From Chryseobacterium gleum (lineage in GTDB: Bacteria; Bacteroidota; Bacteroidia; Flavobacteriales_D; Sanyastnellaceae), in NCBI GenBank assembly GCA_945874695.1, contig CAMCHP010000028.1, positions 1 through 36,320 on the forward strand: a DNA stretch of 36,320 nt, in the 5' to 3' direction. The notes beneath the pieces were generated by a model. It had not been told where the DNA came from. It saw only the letters and a program-made list of their open reading frames with translations, and searched no databases. This document shows, piece by piece, positions 1 to 9,351 of this stretch (within the stretch, counting starts at the first letter, position 1; each line of letters starts with the position of its first letter). A program made the translations under genes and the position numbers.

Positions 1-2227
1 TGACGGGATTAAAACCGGTCGATGAAAAAACAACCTCGGCTGTTTCACCACTGAAGCTACCCACACCTGGAACAGTCCATGTGTACGTAGCAATATCGCC
101 ACCTGAAATGCTGGCATCGACCAAGGTGTAAGGAACGCCAAAACACGCATTGCCCACCGTGAAATCTGCAATCGGAAGCGGCAACACACTGGCAGTGGCT
201 GTAGCAGTACTCGTACAGCCATTTGAAGCCATGATTTGGAGCTGTGTGGTGTAATCGATTGCAAAGCTGTACAAGTGCAGTGGAGCTTGCAGTGTAGAGG
301 TGGTGTTGTCACCAAAAAACCACAGGTAAGAGGTAATCGCTCCTGCGCCATTGCTTGCGACGTCTGCATTGAAGGTGGTCAGTTCACCCAAACAGGTTTG
401 TTCAACCGCATAGGTTGCTGTAGGGCTCGGCTTCACCTCAATCAACTGGGTGAGGTTTGTGAAACACCCTGCCGCACTCATCAAACTGAGGTTCACGGGT
501 TGAAAGCCCGCCATTTCGGGCGTAAAAATAACGACGTTGCCAGTCGCTGATTCGCCCACAAACTCCCAATCTACTGCAAAAATCACCCCTTCAGCGATGC
601 TCGGTTGGGTTGAGAAAATAACTTCACTTCCTGCGCAGGCAGTGCTTGCTGCAATGCCTCCTTGCGGAGCCGGATGCGCCATCAAATCCAGCACGGCCTC
701 AGTACTGCAACCCGCCTCCGTTGTAACCAACAAACGGTACTCACCCATGCCCCAATCGGGCACGGTATAATTCACTTGTTGTCCTTCCAACGATGTCCCA
801 TCAGGGAAAGTCCAAAGCCATGAGGCAATCGGACTATCAGCCGCGGCTGAACCAATATAAACCTGGGCACTTTCGGCACATACTACCGAAGGAACGAGCA
901 TAACCACTTCAGGAGCCACGCCAACAACCGTAACATTCACGGTATCGTTAACGACGCAGCCATTCGAATTAATGGCCTCGAGGGTATATGCATCACTTTC
1001 AGTGATGAGCAAATCAGGCGTTGTAAATTCAGCTTGCCAGAGGTACGAAACAACAGTTGCTCCTGCGGCATCTAAACCGATGCTATTGCCTGCACACAGC
1101 GCCAAATCAGCGCCCAAGGTTGCCGACTCACTGAAGGTATCGATGTTCAATGCGAAAGCCTCGGTTTGTAAACTGCACCCTGACCCATCGGTGATTGTCA
1201 CGAAATAGCTCCCTTCGGCAGACATCCACAACGCCGAATCCAAACTACCGTTCGACCACTGAAAGGTGTAATCGTTGTTTAATAGTCCGGTGTCCCAAAG
1301 CAGGCTATCGCCCAAACACACGATGTTCTCTGCGGGCGGCGCCGTGTTTCCAGGGTAGCTCACTTGAACGGTATCACTTACCAATCGGCCAAAAGCATCG
1401 AGTGCTTGCACCCAATAGGTGCCTGAGTTGTTCACTGAAATGCTCGAGGTAATTTCACCGGTGCTCCACAGGTAATTGCTGAAACCAGCGCCCGCATCAA
1501 GCTGGGTCGGACAAAAACCCGCCTCCACGACCAAATCTGGCCCCAGATTGAGCGGTGTGGTGTAATAGCTCGCCAAATAATCTTCAAGCGCGGCAATTTG
1601 GGTTTCGTCAAGGGCTTCTGAAAAAATCAAGAGCTCGGCAAAATCGCCCATCCAAAAATTGTTTGTACTTCGATCTTGACCCAATTGATTGGCCTCAACG
1701 CCGGCGGTAGTTACCACGTTTAAGATCTGCCATCCCGCCGGTAAGGCGGTAACAACCCCGTCAACGGCATCAAAGCCTACCCGTGTGATGCCATTTCGCA
1801 CGGGCTCAGCCGTGAATTCGGCATCCCATAGGTTTTGATTGGCTCCCCTGAAAAAAGGAAAAGTCACGCTGTGTCCCAAGACCGGTCTTCGGCCGGTGCC
1901 AGCATTCTCGCTTTGCCGAAGCACCCAAACGACTGTTCGTATTGTAGTTAATTCATTAAATATCAAACGATTATTGACACCGTTGAACGTGACAATAGCA
2001 TGACCATTCAACTGATCGAGCACTTGAATGGGCCTGAAATTATTCACTGATTGGGTGAAATTGCGTGCATTGTCGCTCAAGTCAAACCACGTCATTACGC
2101 GGTTACCATTGAGCTCCATCGCACTGTCGGCGCGCAGCCACACCTCTAGCCCGGGTAGCTCCAATGGCAATTGAGCGCGCATCGCGCAGGGCCATATCAA
2201 AAGAAGGATTACAATTGCAAAACGCAT
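1..2227 (-). CDS. Secreted LamG-like / Ig- and PKD-repeat surface protein, N-terminal part (C-terminus beyond left edge)
   Basis: The minus frame starting with ATG at 2227 is open to the window edge, giving about 742 residues without a stop. Residues 1-19 form a signal peptide (hydrophobic FAIVILLLIW, then MRAQ). Residues 25-222 resemble a concanavalin/LamG-type domain, opening with LEVWLRAD and ending in an LDETQIAALEDYLASYY segment. From about 225 come repeats of roughly 70-85 residues, each with one or two cysteines: first Ig-like modules (CPTQLDAG..YLWSTG), then PKD-like modules with WxWTFPDG and YLWFFGDNTT cores. Such proteins in Bacteroidota are normally type IX secreted adhesins or gliding-related surface proteins, and the missing C-terminus probably carries a sorting domain (inference). 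A weak -7-like box, TAACTTTC, lies at 2232-2239, four bases before the ATG. Substrate and function are unknown. Confidence 0.88.
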   Translation of the reverse strand, partial: MRFAIVILLLIWPCAMRAQLPLELPGLEVWLRADSAMELNGNRVMTWFDLSDNARNFTQSVNNFRPIQVLDQLNGHAIVTFNGVNNRLIFNELTTIRTVVWVLRQSENAGTGRRPVLGHSVTFPFFRGANQNLWDAEFTAEPVRNGITRVGFDAVDGVVTALPAGWQILNVVTTAGVEANQLGQDRSTNNFWMGDFAELLIFSEALDETQIAALEDYLASYYTTPLNLGPDLVVEAGFCPTQLDAGAGFSNYLWSTGEITSSISVNNSGTYWVQALDAFGRLVSDTVQVSYPGNTAPPAENIVCLGDSLLWDTGLLNNDYTFQWSNGSLDSALWMSAEGSYFVTITDGSGCSLQTEAFALNIDTFSESATLGADLALCAGNSIGLDAAGATVVSYLWQAEFTTPDLLITESDAYTLEAINSNGCVVNDTVNVTVVGVAPEVVMLVPSVVCAESAQVYIGSAAADSPIASWLWTFPDGTSLEGQQVNYTVPDWGMGEYRLLVTTEAGCSTEAVLDLMAHPAPQGGIAASTACAGSEVIFSTQPSIAEGVIFAVDWEFVGESATGNVVIFTPEMAGFQPVNLSLMSAAGCFTNLTQLIEVKPSPTATYAVEQTCLGELTTFNADVASNGAGAITSYLWFFGDNTTSTLQAPLHLYSFAIDYTTQLQIMASNGCTSTATATASVLPLPIADFTVGNACFGVPYTLVDASISGGDIATYTWTVPGVGSFSGETAEVVFSSTGFNPV

Positions 2228-2279
2228 GAGCGAAAGTTACGAATTCAACTAACTTAGACGCCGTTGTCAAACAACCTGC

Positions 2280-3524
2280 ATGCGTCTTTTAATATTATCA
2301 TACCACTACCCTCCGCTGAATGTTACAGCGAGCCAGCGTGCAGCAGCTTGGGTGAAGTATTTGAGCACATTGGGGCATGATGTCAGCCTTGTAACCTTTG
2401 ACTGGCCGGGTATTTCAAAAGAGCCCGAAGGGGCGCAGGTTTACCGCTTGCCTCTACCCACTGTTCCCGATCACAACCACCTTCCGCTGCCTTGGCGCAT
2501 ACCCCTTGTGCGCACCGTGGCAACCTTGTGGGCTTACCTTATCGGAGCCATTGATTACCACACACGGCCCCATGAACGCGTCATGCGGAACTTTTTAAAA
2601 ACGCATTTGCAAGCAAACCACTACGACCTCGTACTGGGAATATTCAGTCCGCACTTTCACCTTCGGCATGCGGCGCAGTTGCAAAAAGCATTTCAAGTGC
2701 CCTTCGTTATTGATTTCAGAGACCTGTTCAACAACCGCTATGCAGCGCTCGATGGCGCAGCTGTGCACATGCGCCGTGGCATCCTCGATCGCATCACCCT
2801 CTGGCACTGGAAACGCTGGATGACGCATGCCGCGGGCTTTATCACGGTGAGCAAACCCTTGCACGACGTGCTGGCGTCGTGGTTCAACAAGCCGGGCATC
2901 ACCATTTTGAACGGATTCGAACCCGCAGCCATGCCGCCACCCCAAACCGATTCAGCGCGCTTCACGGTACTTCACAGTGGCACATTGTACGGCACGCAAG
3001 ACCTCACCTTATTCATGCGTGCATACCAACAATTCGCCGCAGGTAAAAGCAATTGTGATTTGGTGTTCAGCGGCGTCACCGAACCCATGAAAAGCTTAAT
3101 CCAGAAAGCGGCTGACGCCACGGGTGTAACCTACTTGAGTTATCCGCGTGAGGCGCGCGAAGATGCTTTGCAACGGCTCATGCGGGCAAGCGTGTTATTT
3201 TTTCCTGGACACACAGCACTGCGCGGCATGTACTCCTCCAAAATTTTCGAATACCTCGCGAGCGGAAAACCGATCATTTTGGCTCCGAGCGACAGCGACG
3301 TGCTTGAGGCTCTTCTGTTGCATCAACCGGGATGCTCTGTGCACCAATCTGAAGCATCGATTACTGCGCAACTTGAAGCATACTACAGCGCATATCAACG
3401 CAGCGAGCCGTTGTATTTCAGCCGTGAACTCAGCAATTATACCCGTGAAGCACAGGCCAAAGAATTATCAAATTGGTTGAACGCGCGTTTGCACAGCATT
3501 ACGCATGCAAAAGTGCCGCGATAA
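2280..3524 (+). CDS. Glycosyltransferase family 4-like protein
   Basis: This 414-residue protein has the two-Rossmann layout of GT-B enzymes, probably transferring a sugar from an activated nucleotide donor to a growing polysaccharide or lipid carrier on the cytoplasmic face of the inner membrane. The N-terminus (LSYHYPPLNVTASQRAAAWV) is the acceptor-domain opening typical of WcaI/GT4 relatives. PFVIDFRDLF sits mid-N-domain, and FTVLHSGTLYG opens the donor domain. The motif SKIFEYLASGKPIIL near residues 320-334 corresponds to the donor-sugar E-x7-E region. It starts 52 bases from the divergent repeat-protein gene. Its last 26 bases overlap the 3' end of the convergent epimerase gene. Donor and acceptor cannot be read from the sequence. 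Confidence 0.88.
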   Translation: MRLLILSYHYPPLNVTASQRAAAWVKYLSTLGHDVSLVTFDWPGISKEPEGAQVYRLPLPTVPDHNHLPLPWRIPLVRTVATLWAYLIGAIDYHTRPHERVMRNFLKTHLQANHYDLVLGIFSPHFHLRHAAQLQKAFQVPFVIDFRDLFNNRYAALDGAAVHMRRGILDRITLWHWKRWMTHAAGFITVSKPLHDVLASWFNKPGITILNGFEPAAMPPPQTDSARFTVLHSGTLYGTQDLTLFMRAYQQFAAGKSNCDLVFSGVTEPMKSLIQKAADATGVTYLSYPREAREDALQRLMRASVLFFPGHTALRGMYSSKIFEYLASGKPIILAPSDSDVLEALLLHQPGCSVHQSEASITAQLEAYYSAYQRSEPLYFSRELSNYTREAQAKELSNWLNARLHSITHAKVPR

Positions 3525-4593
3525 GCTGAAGACAGCGCGCTGTGCTGCCGCCATCCCACAACGGAGGAACAATGCCCTTTTTATAAGCACCCTGCTCAAT
3601 GCTGCGCACCGCATCAACCACCTGCTCTTGCTGCATGGGAACCAAGGTATTGGTGCCCAAATCAACGGTAATGGGTCGCTCAGTGTTGGGCCGCAAAGTC
3701 AAACAAGGCACGCCGCGGTAAGTTGTTTCTTCTTGAATACCCCCACTGTCGGTTAAGACCCAGCGGGCATCGCGCACCAATTTTTGAAACTCAAAATATC
3801 CCATCGGATCGGTCACAACCAGCTGCGGGAGCGCCTTCCAAGCATTTGCAAATCCGTGAACCTCTAAATTTTTACGAGTTCTTGGATGCAGCGGAAGCAC
3901 CAGGGTGGTGAATGCCGACAAGGTGGTGATCAAGTCTGTCAAGAATTTCAATCCTTCAACGTCATCAACCAATGCTGGTCGATGAAAGGTCATCAGAGCA
4001 TATTGCTTCGCTTCAAGCTGTAAATCGTTCAACACCGTTGACGCTTCAATCTCGGCATCATAAGCGACCATCGTGTCAATCATCGTATTTCCGACCAAAT
4101 GCATGCGATCAAGCGGCTTGCCTTCACGCAGTAAATGGTCGATGCCGCTTTGCTCGGTGATGAAAAAATAATCGGCAATGGCATCAGTGACCACGCGGTT
4201 AATTTCTTCGGGCATGCTGCGATCACCACTGCGCAACCCACTTTCTAAATGGGCCAAAGGTATACCGCTCTTCTGCGCCGCGACCGCACACGCCAAGGTT
4301 GAGTTCACATCGCCAACGGCAATGGCCAAATCAGGCTTGAGCTCTTGAAACACCTTGCTTAAGGCCACAATGGTTTCACCACTTTTCTCGCCTTCATGGC
4401 GGGCATCAACACTCAAAAAAACGTCGGGTTGCAGCCTAAACTGCTCAAAAAAAACGCCTGCCATGTTGTGGTCAAAATGCTGACCGGTGTGAACAAGCAG
4501 CACCTCCAGCCCAAAAGTTGCCGCATACCGCTTAAACTGTGTAACCTTGATGAAGTTAGGGCGCGTACCGATGACAATAACAATGCGTTTCAA
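3499..4593 (-). CDS. wecB: UDP-N-acetylglucosamine 2-epimerase (non-hydrolysing), WecB-like
   Basis: The enzyme interconverts UDP-GlcNAc and UDP-ManNAc in the cytoplasm, supplying precursors for surface polysaccharides. The N-terminus KRIVIVIGTRPNFIK, the HTGQHFDHNM segment near residue 35, PLAHLESGLRSGDRSMPEE and DSGGIQEE near 281-288 are all family hallmarks, and about 364 residues is the usual length. No ATG is available. The frame opens with TTG at 4599 or TTG at 4593, and I chose 4593 because family members begin M-K-x-I-x-x-V-I-G-T-R-P. It lies 25-31 bases after murB on the same strand and is probably co-transcribed with it. Its 3' end overlaps the convergent glycosyltransferase by 26 bases. 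Confidence 0.9.
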   Translation of the reverse strand: MKRIVIVIGTRPNFIKVTQFKRYAATFGLEVLLVHTGQHFDHNMAGVFFEQFRLQPDVFLSVDARHEGEKSGETIVALSKVFQELKPDLAIAVGDVNSTLACAVAAQKSGIPLAHLESGLRSGDRSMPEEINRVVTDAIADYFFITEQSGIDHLLREGKPLDRMHLVGNTMIDTMVAYDAEIEASTVLNDLQLEAKQYALMTFHRPALVDDVEGLKFLTDLITTLSAFTTLVLPLHPRTRKNLEVHGFANAWKALPQLVVTDPMGYFEFQKLVRDARWVLTDSGGIQEETTYRGVPCLTLRPNTERPITVDLGTNTLVPMQQEQVVDAVRSIEQGAYKKGIVPPLWDGGSTARCLQLIAALLHA

Positions 4594-4624
4594 TGGCAAT
4601 TAAAAAGTACACCCGAAGGTATGA

Positions 4625-5641
4625 TTAGAGAATATTGACTTCACGCTCCAAAGTTACCCCAAAGCGCTGTTCAACGTCGTTCACAATAAGCGTGCTTAAG
4701 TCGTAAATTTCTTGTCCGCTCGCCCCACCAAAGTTCACCAAAACCAAGGCCTGGCGGTCATGCACGCCACATCCGTTGGTGCGATAACCCTTCCAACCGG
4801 CGCGCTCGATGAGCCAACCGGCGGCGAGTTTGATTCCATCAGCCGCCGCATAGTGGGGTGCATCCGGCCATTCGGCCGAAAACCCTTCAAAAAACGAAGT
4901 AGAAACTACGGGATTCTTGAAAAAGCTGCCCGCATTGCCCAGCACGCGCGGATCAGGCAACTTACTTTGGCGAATGGCAATTACCGCATCAGCCACCGCA
5001 CGAAGTGACAACGTTGCGACCTGCATCCGCTCTAGTTCTTGCGCAATTGCACCGTACGACGTGGTGAAATTGGGTTGTTTATTCAAACGAAAGGCGACAT
5101 GTGTGATCACATACTCACCCTTCACCTCATTCTTAAAAATGCTTTCGCGGTAGCCAAAACGGCATTCTGATTTGCTAAATCGGTGCACTTCACCCGTTGC
5201 CAAATGAACGGCTTCAAGAAACTCGAAAACCGAAACCAACTCCACACCATAGGCGCCGATGTTTTGCATCGGGCCAGCACCGACCATGCCCGGTATGAGC
5301 GCCAAATTCTCAACCCCCGCCCAGTTTTTAGCGATGCAATATTCTACGAAATCATGCCAAACCTCACCTGCACCCACACGCACGAGCACCGAATCTTCGT
5401 CGTCACTCAGCAAATCAATGCCCCGTATGCGATTGAGCACTACCAAGGCATCTACGGGTTTGCGAAACAAAATATTGCTGCCGCCACCGAGAACAAGCAA
5501 TGGCACTTCTTCGTACTTTCTGAGGTAGGCCGCAACCTCTTGCACCGCAGCAGGGCTGTGCACCTCCGTCAACCAGCGTGCAGGCACATCAACCCCGAAG
5601 GTATTGTAGGCTTTGAGCGAAATATGTTCTTTCACATCCAT
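4625..5641 (-). CDS. murB: UDP-N-acetylenolpyruvoylglucosamine reductase MurB
   Basis: MurB reduces UDP-GlcNAc-enolpyruvate to UDP-MurNAc with NADPH and FAD, the second committed step of peptidoglycan synthesis in the cytoplasm. The FAD-binding signature LGGGSNILF lies near 51-59, GAGPMQNIGAYGVE at 121-134, and GSFFKNP near 237-243 carries the conserved serine that protonates the substrate. With its extended C-terminal domain (338 residues) it resembles the type I enzyme of E. coli. The frame also opens at a GTG at 5659, but MDVKEHISLKAYNTFG from ATG 5641 matches the family start. A -7-like box with one mismatch (TAACTTCG) lies 6 bases upstream of this ATG. It follows the small unknown gene by 20 bases. 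Confidence 0.95.
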   Translation of the reverse strand: MDVKEHISLKAYNTFGVDVPARWLTEVHSPAAVQEVAAYLRKYEEVPLLVLGGGSNILFRKPVDALVVLNRIRGIDLLSDDEDSVLVRVGAGEVWHDFVEYCIAKNWAGVENLALIPGMVGAGPMQNIGAYGVELVSVFEFLEAVHLATGEVHRFSKSECRFGYRESIFKNEVKGEYVITHVAFRLNKQPNFTTSYGAIAQELERMQVATLSLRAVADAVIAIRQSKLPDPRVLGNAGSFFKNPVVSTSFFEGFSAEWPDAPHYAAADGIKLAAGWLIERAGWKGYRTNGCGVHDRQALVLVNFGGASGQEIYDLSTLIVNDVEQRFGVTLEREVNIL

Positions 5642-5661
5642 GCGCAGCGAAGTTACCACAA

Positions 5662-5925
5662 CTACCCGATTCGTTGTTTAGTTGCAATGCACAAGTTCAA
5701 TTGAGCGTTGTATTCTTCTTCGCCTATCGGCGGATAAGCACCTTCATGGTTGCTCAACAAATCGGCAATTAAAGTATATTCAGGCAAGATCTTCGCCTCC
5801 AACTTATGGATGGTGTACTTTGAACCTATGAGCTGGATTTCTGTCATAACTCCAGCGCTCTCGATCTTGTAAAACGACAGGCCACTCAACGAAGTGCAAT
5901 AGATCGGAAAAGAATTGCTTGACAT
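5662..5925 (-). CDS. Small conserved-looking protein of unknown function
   Basis: I do not recognise this 87-residue protein. From ATG at 5925 it reads MSSNSFPIYCTSLSGLSFYK and continues with a segment TEIQLIGSKYTIHKLEAKIL and an acidic PPIGEEEYN near the C-terminus. It is mostly hydrophilic, with no signal peptide or membrane segment. The frame extends further upstream to 5967, but that start would lie inside the divergent TPR gene (start 5945), so 5925 is preferred. It precedes murB by 20 bases on the same strand, an operon-like arrangement, and may simply travel with it. Codon use looks like that of its neighbours, which supports a real gene. Confidence 0.6.
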   Translation of the reverse strand: MSSNSFPIYCTSLSGLSFYKIESAGVMTEIQLIGSKYTIHKLEAKILPEYTLIADLLSNHEGAYPPIGEEEYNAQLNLCIATKQRIG

Positions 5926-5929
5926 ACCG

Positions 5930-5937
5930 TAATTTTG
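5930..5937 (+). promoter_or_regulatory. Promoter -7 box (TAATTTTG) of the TPR operon
   Basis: The octamer matches the Bacteroidota -7 consensus TAnnTTTG exactly and ends 7 bases before the ATG at 5945, so the transcript would have almost no leader. I see no convincing -33 TTG at the usual 17-23 base distance. Confidence 0.55.
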
Positions 5938-5944
5938 GACGAAG

Positions 5945-6562
5945 ATGCAGAATTCAGATTGGAACACAGCGAACGCTTTGGTAAAAGAGCGAAAATGGAC
6001 GGAAGCCCTTCAGGCTTTTGAACGTGCTTTTGTTGAGCTGGCAAACGACCCTGACCTCATTCACGACCGGGCGGTTTGTTTATTCAACCTCGGACAGAAG
6101 AAAGAAGCCTTGCGCGAACTTGATCGGGCGCTTTTGCTGCAACCCAATTACGGTTATCGCTACGCTTCGCGCGCCTACATGCGCAATGCCTTGCGCGATA
6201 TCAATGGCGCAATCGAAGACTATAAAAAAGCCATTGAACTCGACCCTGAAGATGCCATTTCACTGAATAACCTCGGCTTGCTTGAAGAGCAACTCGGCTA
6301 CCGCAAAGAGGCCAATGAGCGCTACATGATGGCCGATGAGCTCAACAAAATCTTAGGCGATCGTGGCATTGATGCGCCCCGCGACGAAGCCCCTGAAGTG
6401 AGCGGGCAAGATCGTTTGTTTGGCGGAATAACTGAAAATCCAGCGCCCGAACCACCTGCAGCGGCAAAGCCCTCGCTCACACAAGAAATGTCTAAAGTGT
6501 TTTCTTCAAAGCAAGGTTTCAAAGAGTTTGTAGCTTTTTTGCGGAATGGCCTTAAATTGTGA
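5945..6562 (+). CDS. Tetratricopeptide repeat protein
   Basis: This 205-residue cytoplasmic protein (no signal peptide) has about four TPR units between residues 2 and 136: TEALQAFERAF, KEALRELDRALLLQPN, NGAIEDYKKAIELDPED and a last one with LGLLEEQLGYRKEANERY. TPRs form helical scaffolds for protein binding. A proline/alanine-rich linker (about 163-178) leads to a short hydrophobic tail, KEFVAFLRNGLKL. The partner cannot be deduced. It heads the long plus-strand run, with the nuclease gene starting 17 bases downstream. A -7 box lies directly upstream. Its divergent neighbour begins 20 bases away. Confidence 0.85.
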   Translation: MQNSDWNTANALVKERKWTEALQAFERAFVELANDPDLIHDRAVCLFNLGQKKEALRELDRALLLQPNYGYRYASRAYMRNALRDINGAIEDYKKAIELDPEDAISLNNLGLLEEQLGYRKEANERYMMADELNKILGDRGIDAPRDEAPEVSGQDRLFGGITENPAPEPPAAAKPSLTQEMSKVFSSKQGFKEFVAFLRNGLKL

Positions 6563-6579
6563 TTTCCAAATAGCTGCCT

Positions 6580-9345
6580 GTGACCACTTTCCTTGAAGAC
6601 CTCGCCGACGAACTTGTAAGCAAGCACCATAACGCATTCAAATCGATTCTCGTTGTTTTGCCCGCTCGGCGCTCTGCCTTGTTTTTGAAGCGCGCTTTAA
6701 TCGCCCGCCTCAACAACGAAGCCACATGGCTACCTGAAATCATCACCATGTCTGAATTGCTTTCGCGCATGACGGGCATGGCTGCCGCCGATGGCGTCGA
6801 CGCCCTGTTTGACCTCTTCAAAGTGTTCCGTGAACGAATTGATCCGGATGCACGCTTCGAGCCCTTTTTGCAATGGGGTCCTATGGCCTTGGCTGATTTC
6901 AATGAAATTGACCACAATTTACAATCGGCTGAAGCCGTGTTCAAGAATCTGAACGATTTCAAAGACATTGAAGCTTGGAGTTTCGGAGACGACGAAGAAG
7001 CTTGGAGTTTGGCTCAACGCAATTTCTCCAACTTCTGGAAGAAACTTGGCCAACTGTACCAGCTTTATGCCGAGCATCAAGCGCAAAACAATGCATGGTA
7101 TGGTGGCGCCATTGCACGTGAGGCGGGAATTCAGAGCATTGAAAAATTCAAAACACTCGGCCGTGAACACGTGTACATCGCGGGATTGAACGCGTTGAGC
7201 AAAGCCGAGCGCCGCGTCATCAAACAGCTCACCCTAGCCAAGCTCGCTACTCTACGCTGGGATGCCGATGCCTATTACGTCACCCGAAAAGGCAGCGAGG
7301 CAGGTCACTTCATGCGCGACTACAAACGCGACCAGCTGCTCGATGAGTTGCCTGATCACTTCGCAAAACACCCGAAAAAAATAACCTTCGCAGGCTGCTC
7401 CGGTACCATTACCCAAATGCAGTATGTTGCGCAGGTGCTCGAGACCATTGATGTAGCCGAGGCCACCCAAACAGCCGTGATTTTGCCCGATAACGCGGTT
7501 TTGCCTGTACTGCTGCCCACCCTGCCCCAGAAATTTACCGAAGTAAACGTCACGATGGGACGTTCGCTGAGCCACACACCATACCGCAACTTAACCAATG
7601 CGTTCTTTCGATTGCTCGAAAATCGCAGCGGAAAAATACGCTATGCCGTGCTGCTGCCCTTTCTTCGGCACCCCTTCATCAGTGGCAATACAGGTAACAT
7701 TGGAAGCACCTTTCGCTTCATCGCCGAACAAGTAATTGCACGCAATGCCATCGTAGTCGACCGCGCTGATTTACTCGGCTACGCCGCGGCATCTCCCAAA
7801 CCGAGCGACGAAGTCATACAGTTCATTGAAGCCCTGTACGACACCTTGCGCGACCGCACACCGCAACGCATCATTGCAGCGCTCCGCCTGCTTCAGCGCG
7901 CAACGCAACCGGCAGAAAACAGCGCGCTCGAAACCCAACAAGGGTGGAATTTACTCGTTGCCCTCACGGCACGTATCGCACGCTTGTGTGCTCAACACCC
8001 AGTAATGACTGAAGTGCGTGAATTTGAACGCATCTACCAAAAACTCTTCAACCAACTGCAAATCGACTTGGTGGGCGAACCGTTAAGCGGCTTGCAAATC
8101 ATGGGCCTCCTTGAATCGCGCGCGCTCGATTTCAAACGCGTAATTATTGTCAATGCCAACGAAGGCACCTTGCCGCGCAACATTCCGCTCGAATCATTCT
8201 TGCCCGCTGATTTGCGCGCGGGCCTTCAGCTGCCATCGGTACGCGAGCGCGATGCCTATTACGCCTATTATTTCTACCGCTTACTGCAACGCGCAGAAGA
8301 CATACACCTCGTGTACAACGCCGGAGAGAATACCCACGACAAAGGCGAAAAAAGCCGCTACATTCAACAACTCGAAACCTGTGAGGTGCTCGACCCCCAA
8401 GTTGTTGAACGCACGGCTTTGCGCGTGATTGCACGCAATGAGGCCAATGCTCCTACCCTGCCACCCATTGTTACGGGTGAGTTTACGCAAACCCAAATTC
8501 GCCGCTTATTGAAGGCCGGATTATCGCCGTCGGCCATCAACAAATGGCTCGAAAATCCGCGTGAATTTTTCTTCAACTATCTGCTTCAACTCGGTGAGCT
8601 TGAAGACATTGAAGAAGAAATGGAGCACTCAACCATTGGCACCTTGGTTCACGAAATTCTTGAGAAAATTCTTGAGCCTTTTGTGGGTTTCGCCCTGCGG
8701 GCGGATGATCTACTCCAAGCTAAGCAACGACTCGACCAATACCTCGAGGAGGCACTCAACAACAGCCGCAAAGTGCATTTGACGCGCCATGGTGTGAACT
8801 ACATCATTCGAAAAGTGGCTTTAAGCATTACCGATAAACTGCTCAGCCTCAGCATCGATGAGGCCAAAGACAATGAAGTGCACATCGTTTCGCTTGAAGC
8901 AAAATTCAACGAACCGCTCACAGACGACTTGGTGCTCAAAGGCTCGGCTGACCGCATCGACCGATTTAACGGACAATTGCGGGTTATTGACTACAAAACA
9001 GGCAAGGCCAATCCTTCAGACCTCGAGTTTAAACCCACATGGAAAGAAAGCATGCGCGCGGGCAAGTCACCCAAAATCTTGCAAACCTTGTTATATGCCT
9101 TCATTTCGTCACGCAAAGACCCCGGCAGTTATCCGGTTGCAGGCATTATGTCGCCGCGCGCATTCAGCGCAGGTTTCATGCCGGTGAAAGAGAAAGATGT
9201 GCTGGTGCAAATCACGCCTGAAATGGCACTTGAATTCAGCGAATGGTTGCAGACAACCATTCACGAATTGTGTGAAGAAGCCACAGCATTCCCCTACGAC
9301 GAGAAAGCAAAATTCAACGTCTATTCGGTGTCACTCGAGGAATAA
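6580..9345 (+). CDS. PD-(D/E)XK nuclease family protein, AddB/RecB-like
   Basis: This is a 921-residue protein of the AddB-like type found across Bacteroidota. The N-terminal part (VVLPARRSALFLKRAL, residues about 24-39) resembles the helicase-like fold of AddB but lacks a GxGKT Walker A motif. The C-terminal nuclease has GTLVHEILEKIL (about 686-697), ADRIDRFNG, RVIDYKTGK (about 800-808) and QTLLYAF (about 834-840), which are the RecB-family metal- and DNA-binding motifs. A role in double-strand break end resection with an AddA-type UvrD helicase is inferred from the family, but no such helicase gene is adjacent. The start is GTG at 6580: an in-frame TAG at 6571 excludes anything much further upstream. 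The next gene begins 6 bases after its stop. Confidence 0.88.
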   Translation: MTTFLEDLADELVSKHHNAFKSILVVLPARRSALFLKRALIARLNNEATWLPEIITMSELLSRMTGMAAADGVDALFDLFKVFRERIDPDARFEPFLQWGPMALADFNEIDHNLQSAEAVFKNLNDFKDIEAWSFGDDEEAWSLAQRNFSNFWKKLGQLYQLYAEHQAQNNAWYGGAIAREAGIQSIEKFKTLGREHVYIAGLNALSKAERRVIKQLTLAKLATLRWDADAYYVTRKGSEAGHFMRDYKRDQLLDELPDHFAKHPKKITFAGCSGTITQMQYVAQVLETIDVAEATQTAVILPDNAVLPVLLPTLPQKFTEVNVTMGRSLSHTPYRNLTNAFFRLLENRSGKIRYAVLLPFLRHPFISGNTGNIGSTFRFIAEQVIARNAIVVDRADLLGYAAASPKPSDEVIQFIEALYDTLRDRTPQRIIAALRLLQRATQPAENSALETQQGWNLLVALTARIARLCAQHPVMTEVREFERIYQKLFNQLQIDLVGEPLSGLQIMGLLESRALDFKRVIIVNANEGTLPRNIPLESFLPADLRAGLQLPSVRERDAYYAYYFYRLLQRAEDIHLVYNAGENTHDKGEKSRYIQQLETCEVLDPQVVERTALRVIARNEANAPTLPPIVTGEFTQTQIRRLLKAGLSPSAINKWLENPREFFFNYLLQLGELEDIEEEMEHSTIGTLVHEILEKILEPFVGFALRADDLLQAKQRLDQYLEEALNNSRKVHLTRHGVNYIIRKVALSITDKLLSLSIDEAKDNEVHIVSLEAKFNEPLTDDLVLKGSADRIDRFNGQLRVIDYKTGKANPSDLEFKPTWKESMRAGKSPKILQTLLYAFISSRKDPGSYPVAGIMSPRAFSAGFMPVKEKDVLVQITPEMALEFSEWLQTTIHELCEEATAFPYDEKAKFNVYSVSLEE

Positions 9346-9351
9346 ATCAAA

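Noticed and set aside
236-1452. Four plus-strand open frames of 77-104 codons
   Set aside because: They lie opposite the minus-strand repeat-protein gene, which has a signal peptide and recognisable domains over the whole stretch; their translations look like random antisense.
2261-2273. Small inverted repeat GTTGTCAAACAAC between the repeat-protein and glycosyltransferase genes
   Set aside because: Arms of 5 bases with a 3-base loop are expected by chance and there is no supporting promoter geometry or second copy.
5183-5704. Plus-strand open frame of 173 codons
   Set aside because: It is antisense to murB, which is well supported by its motifs.
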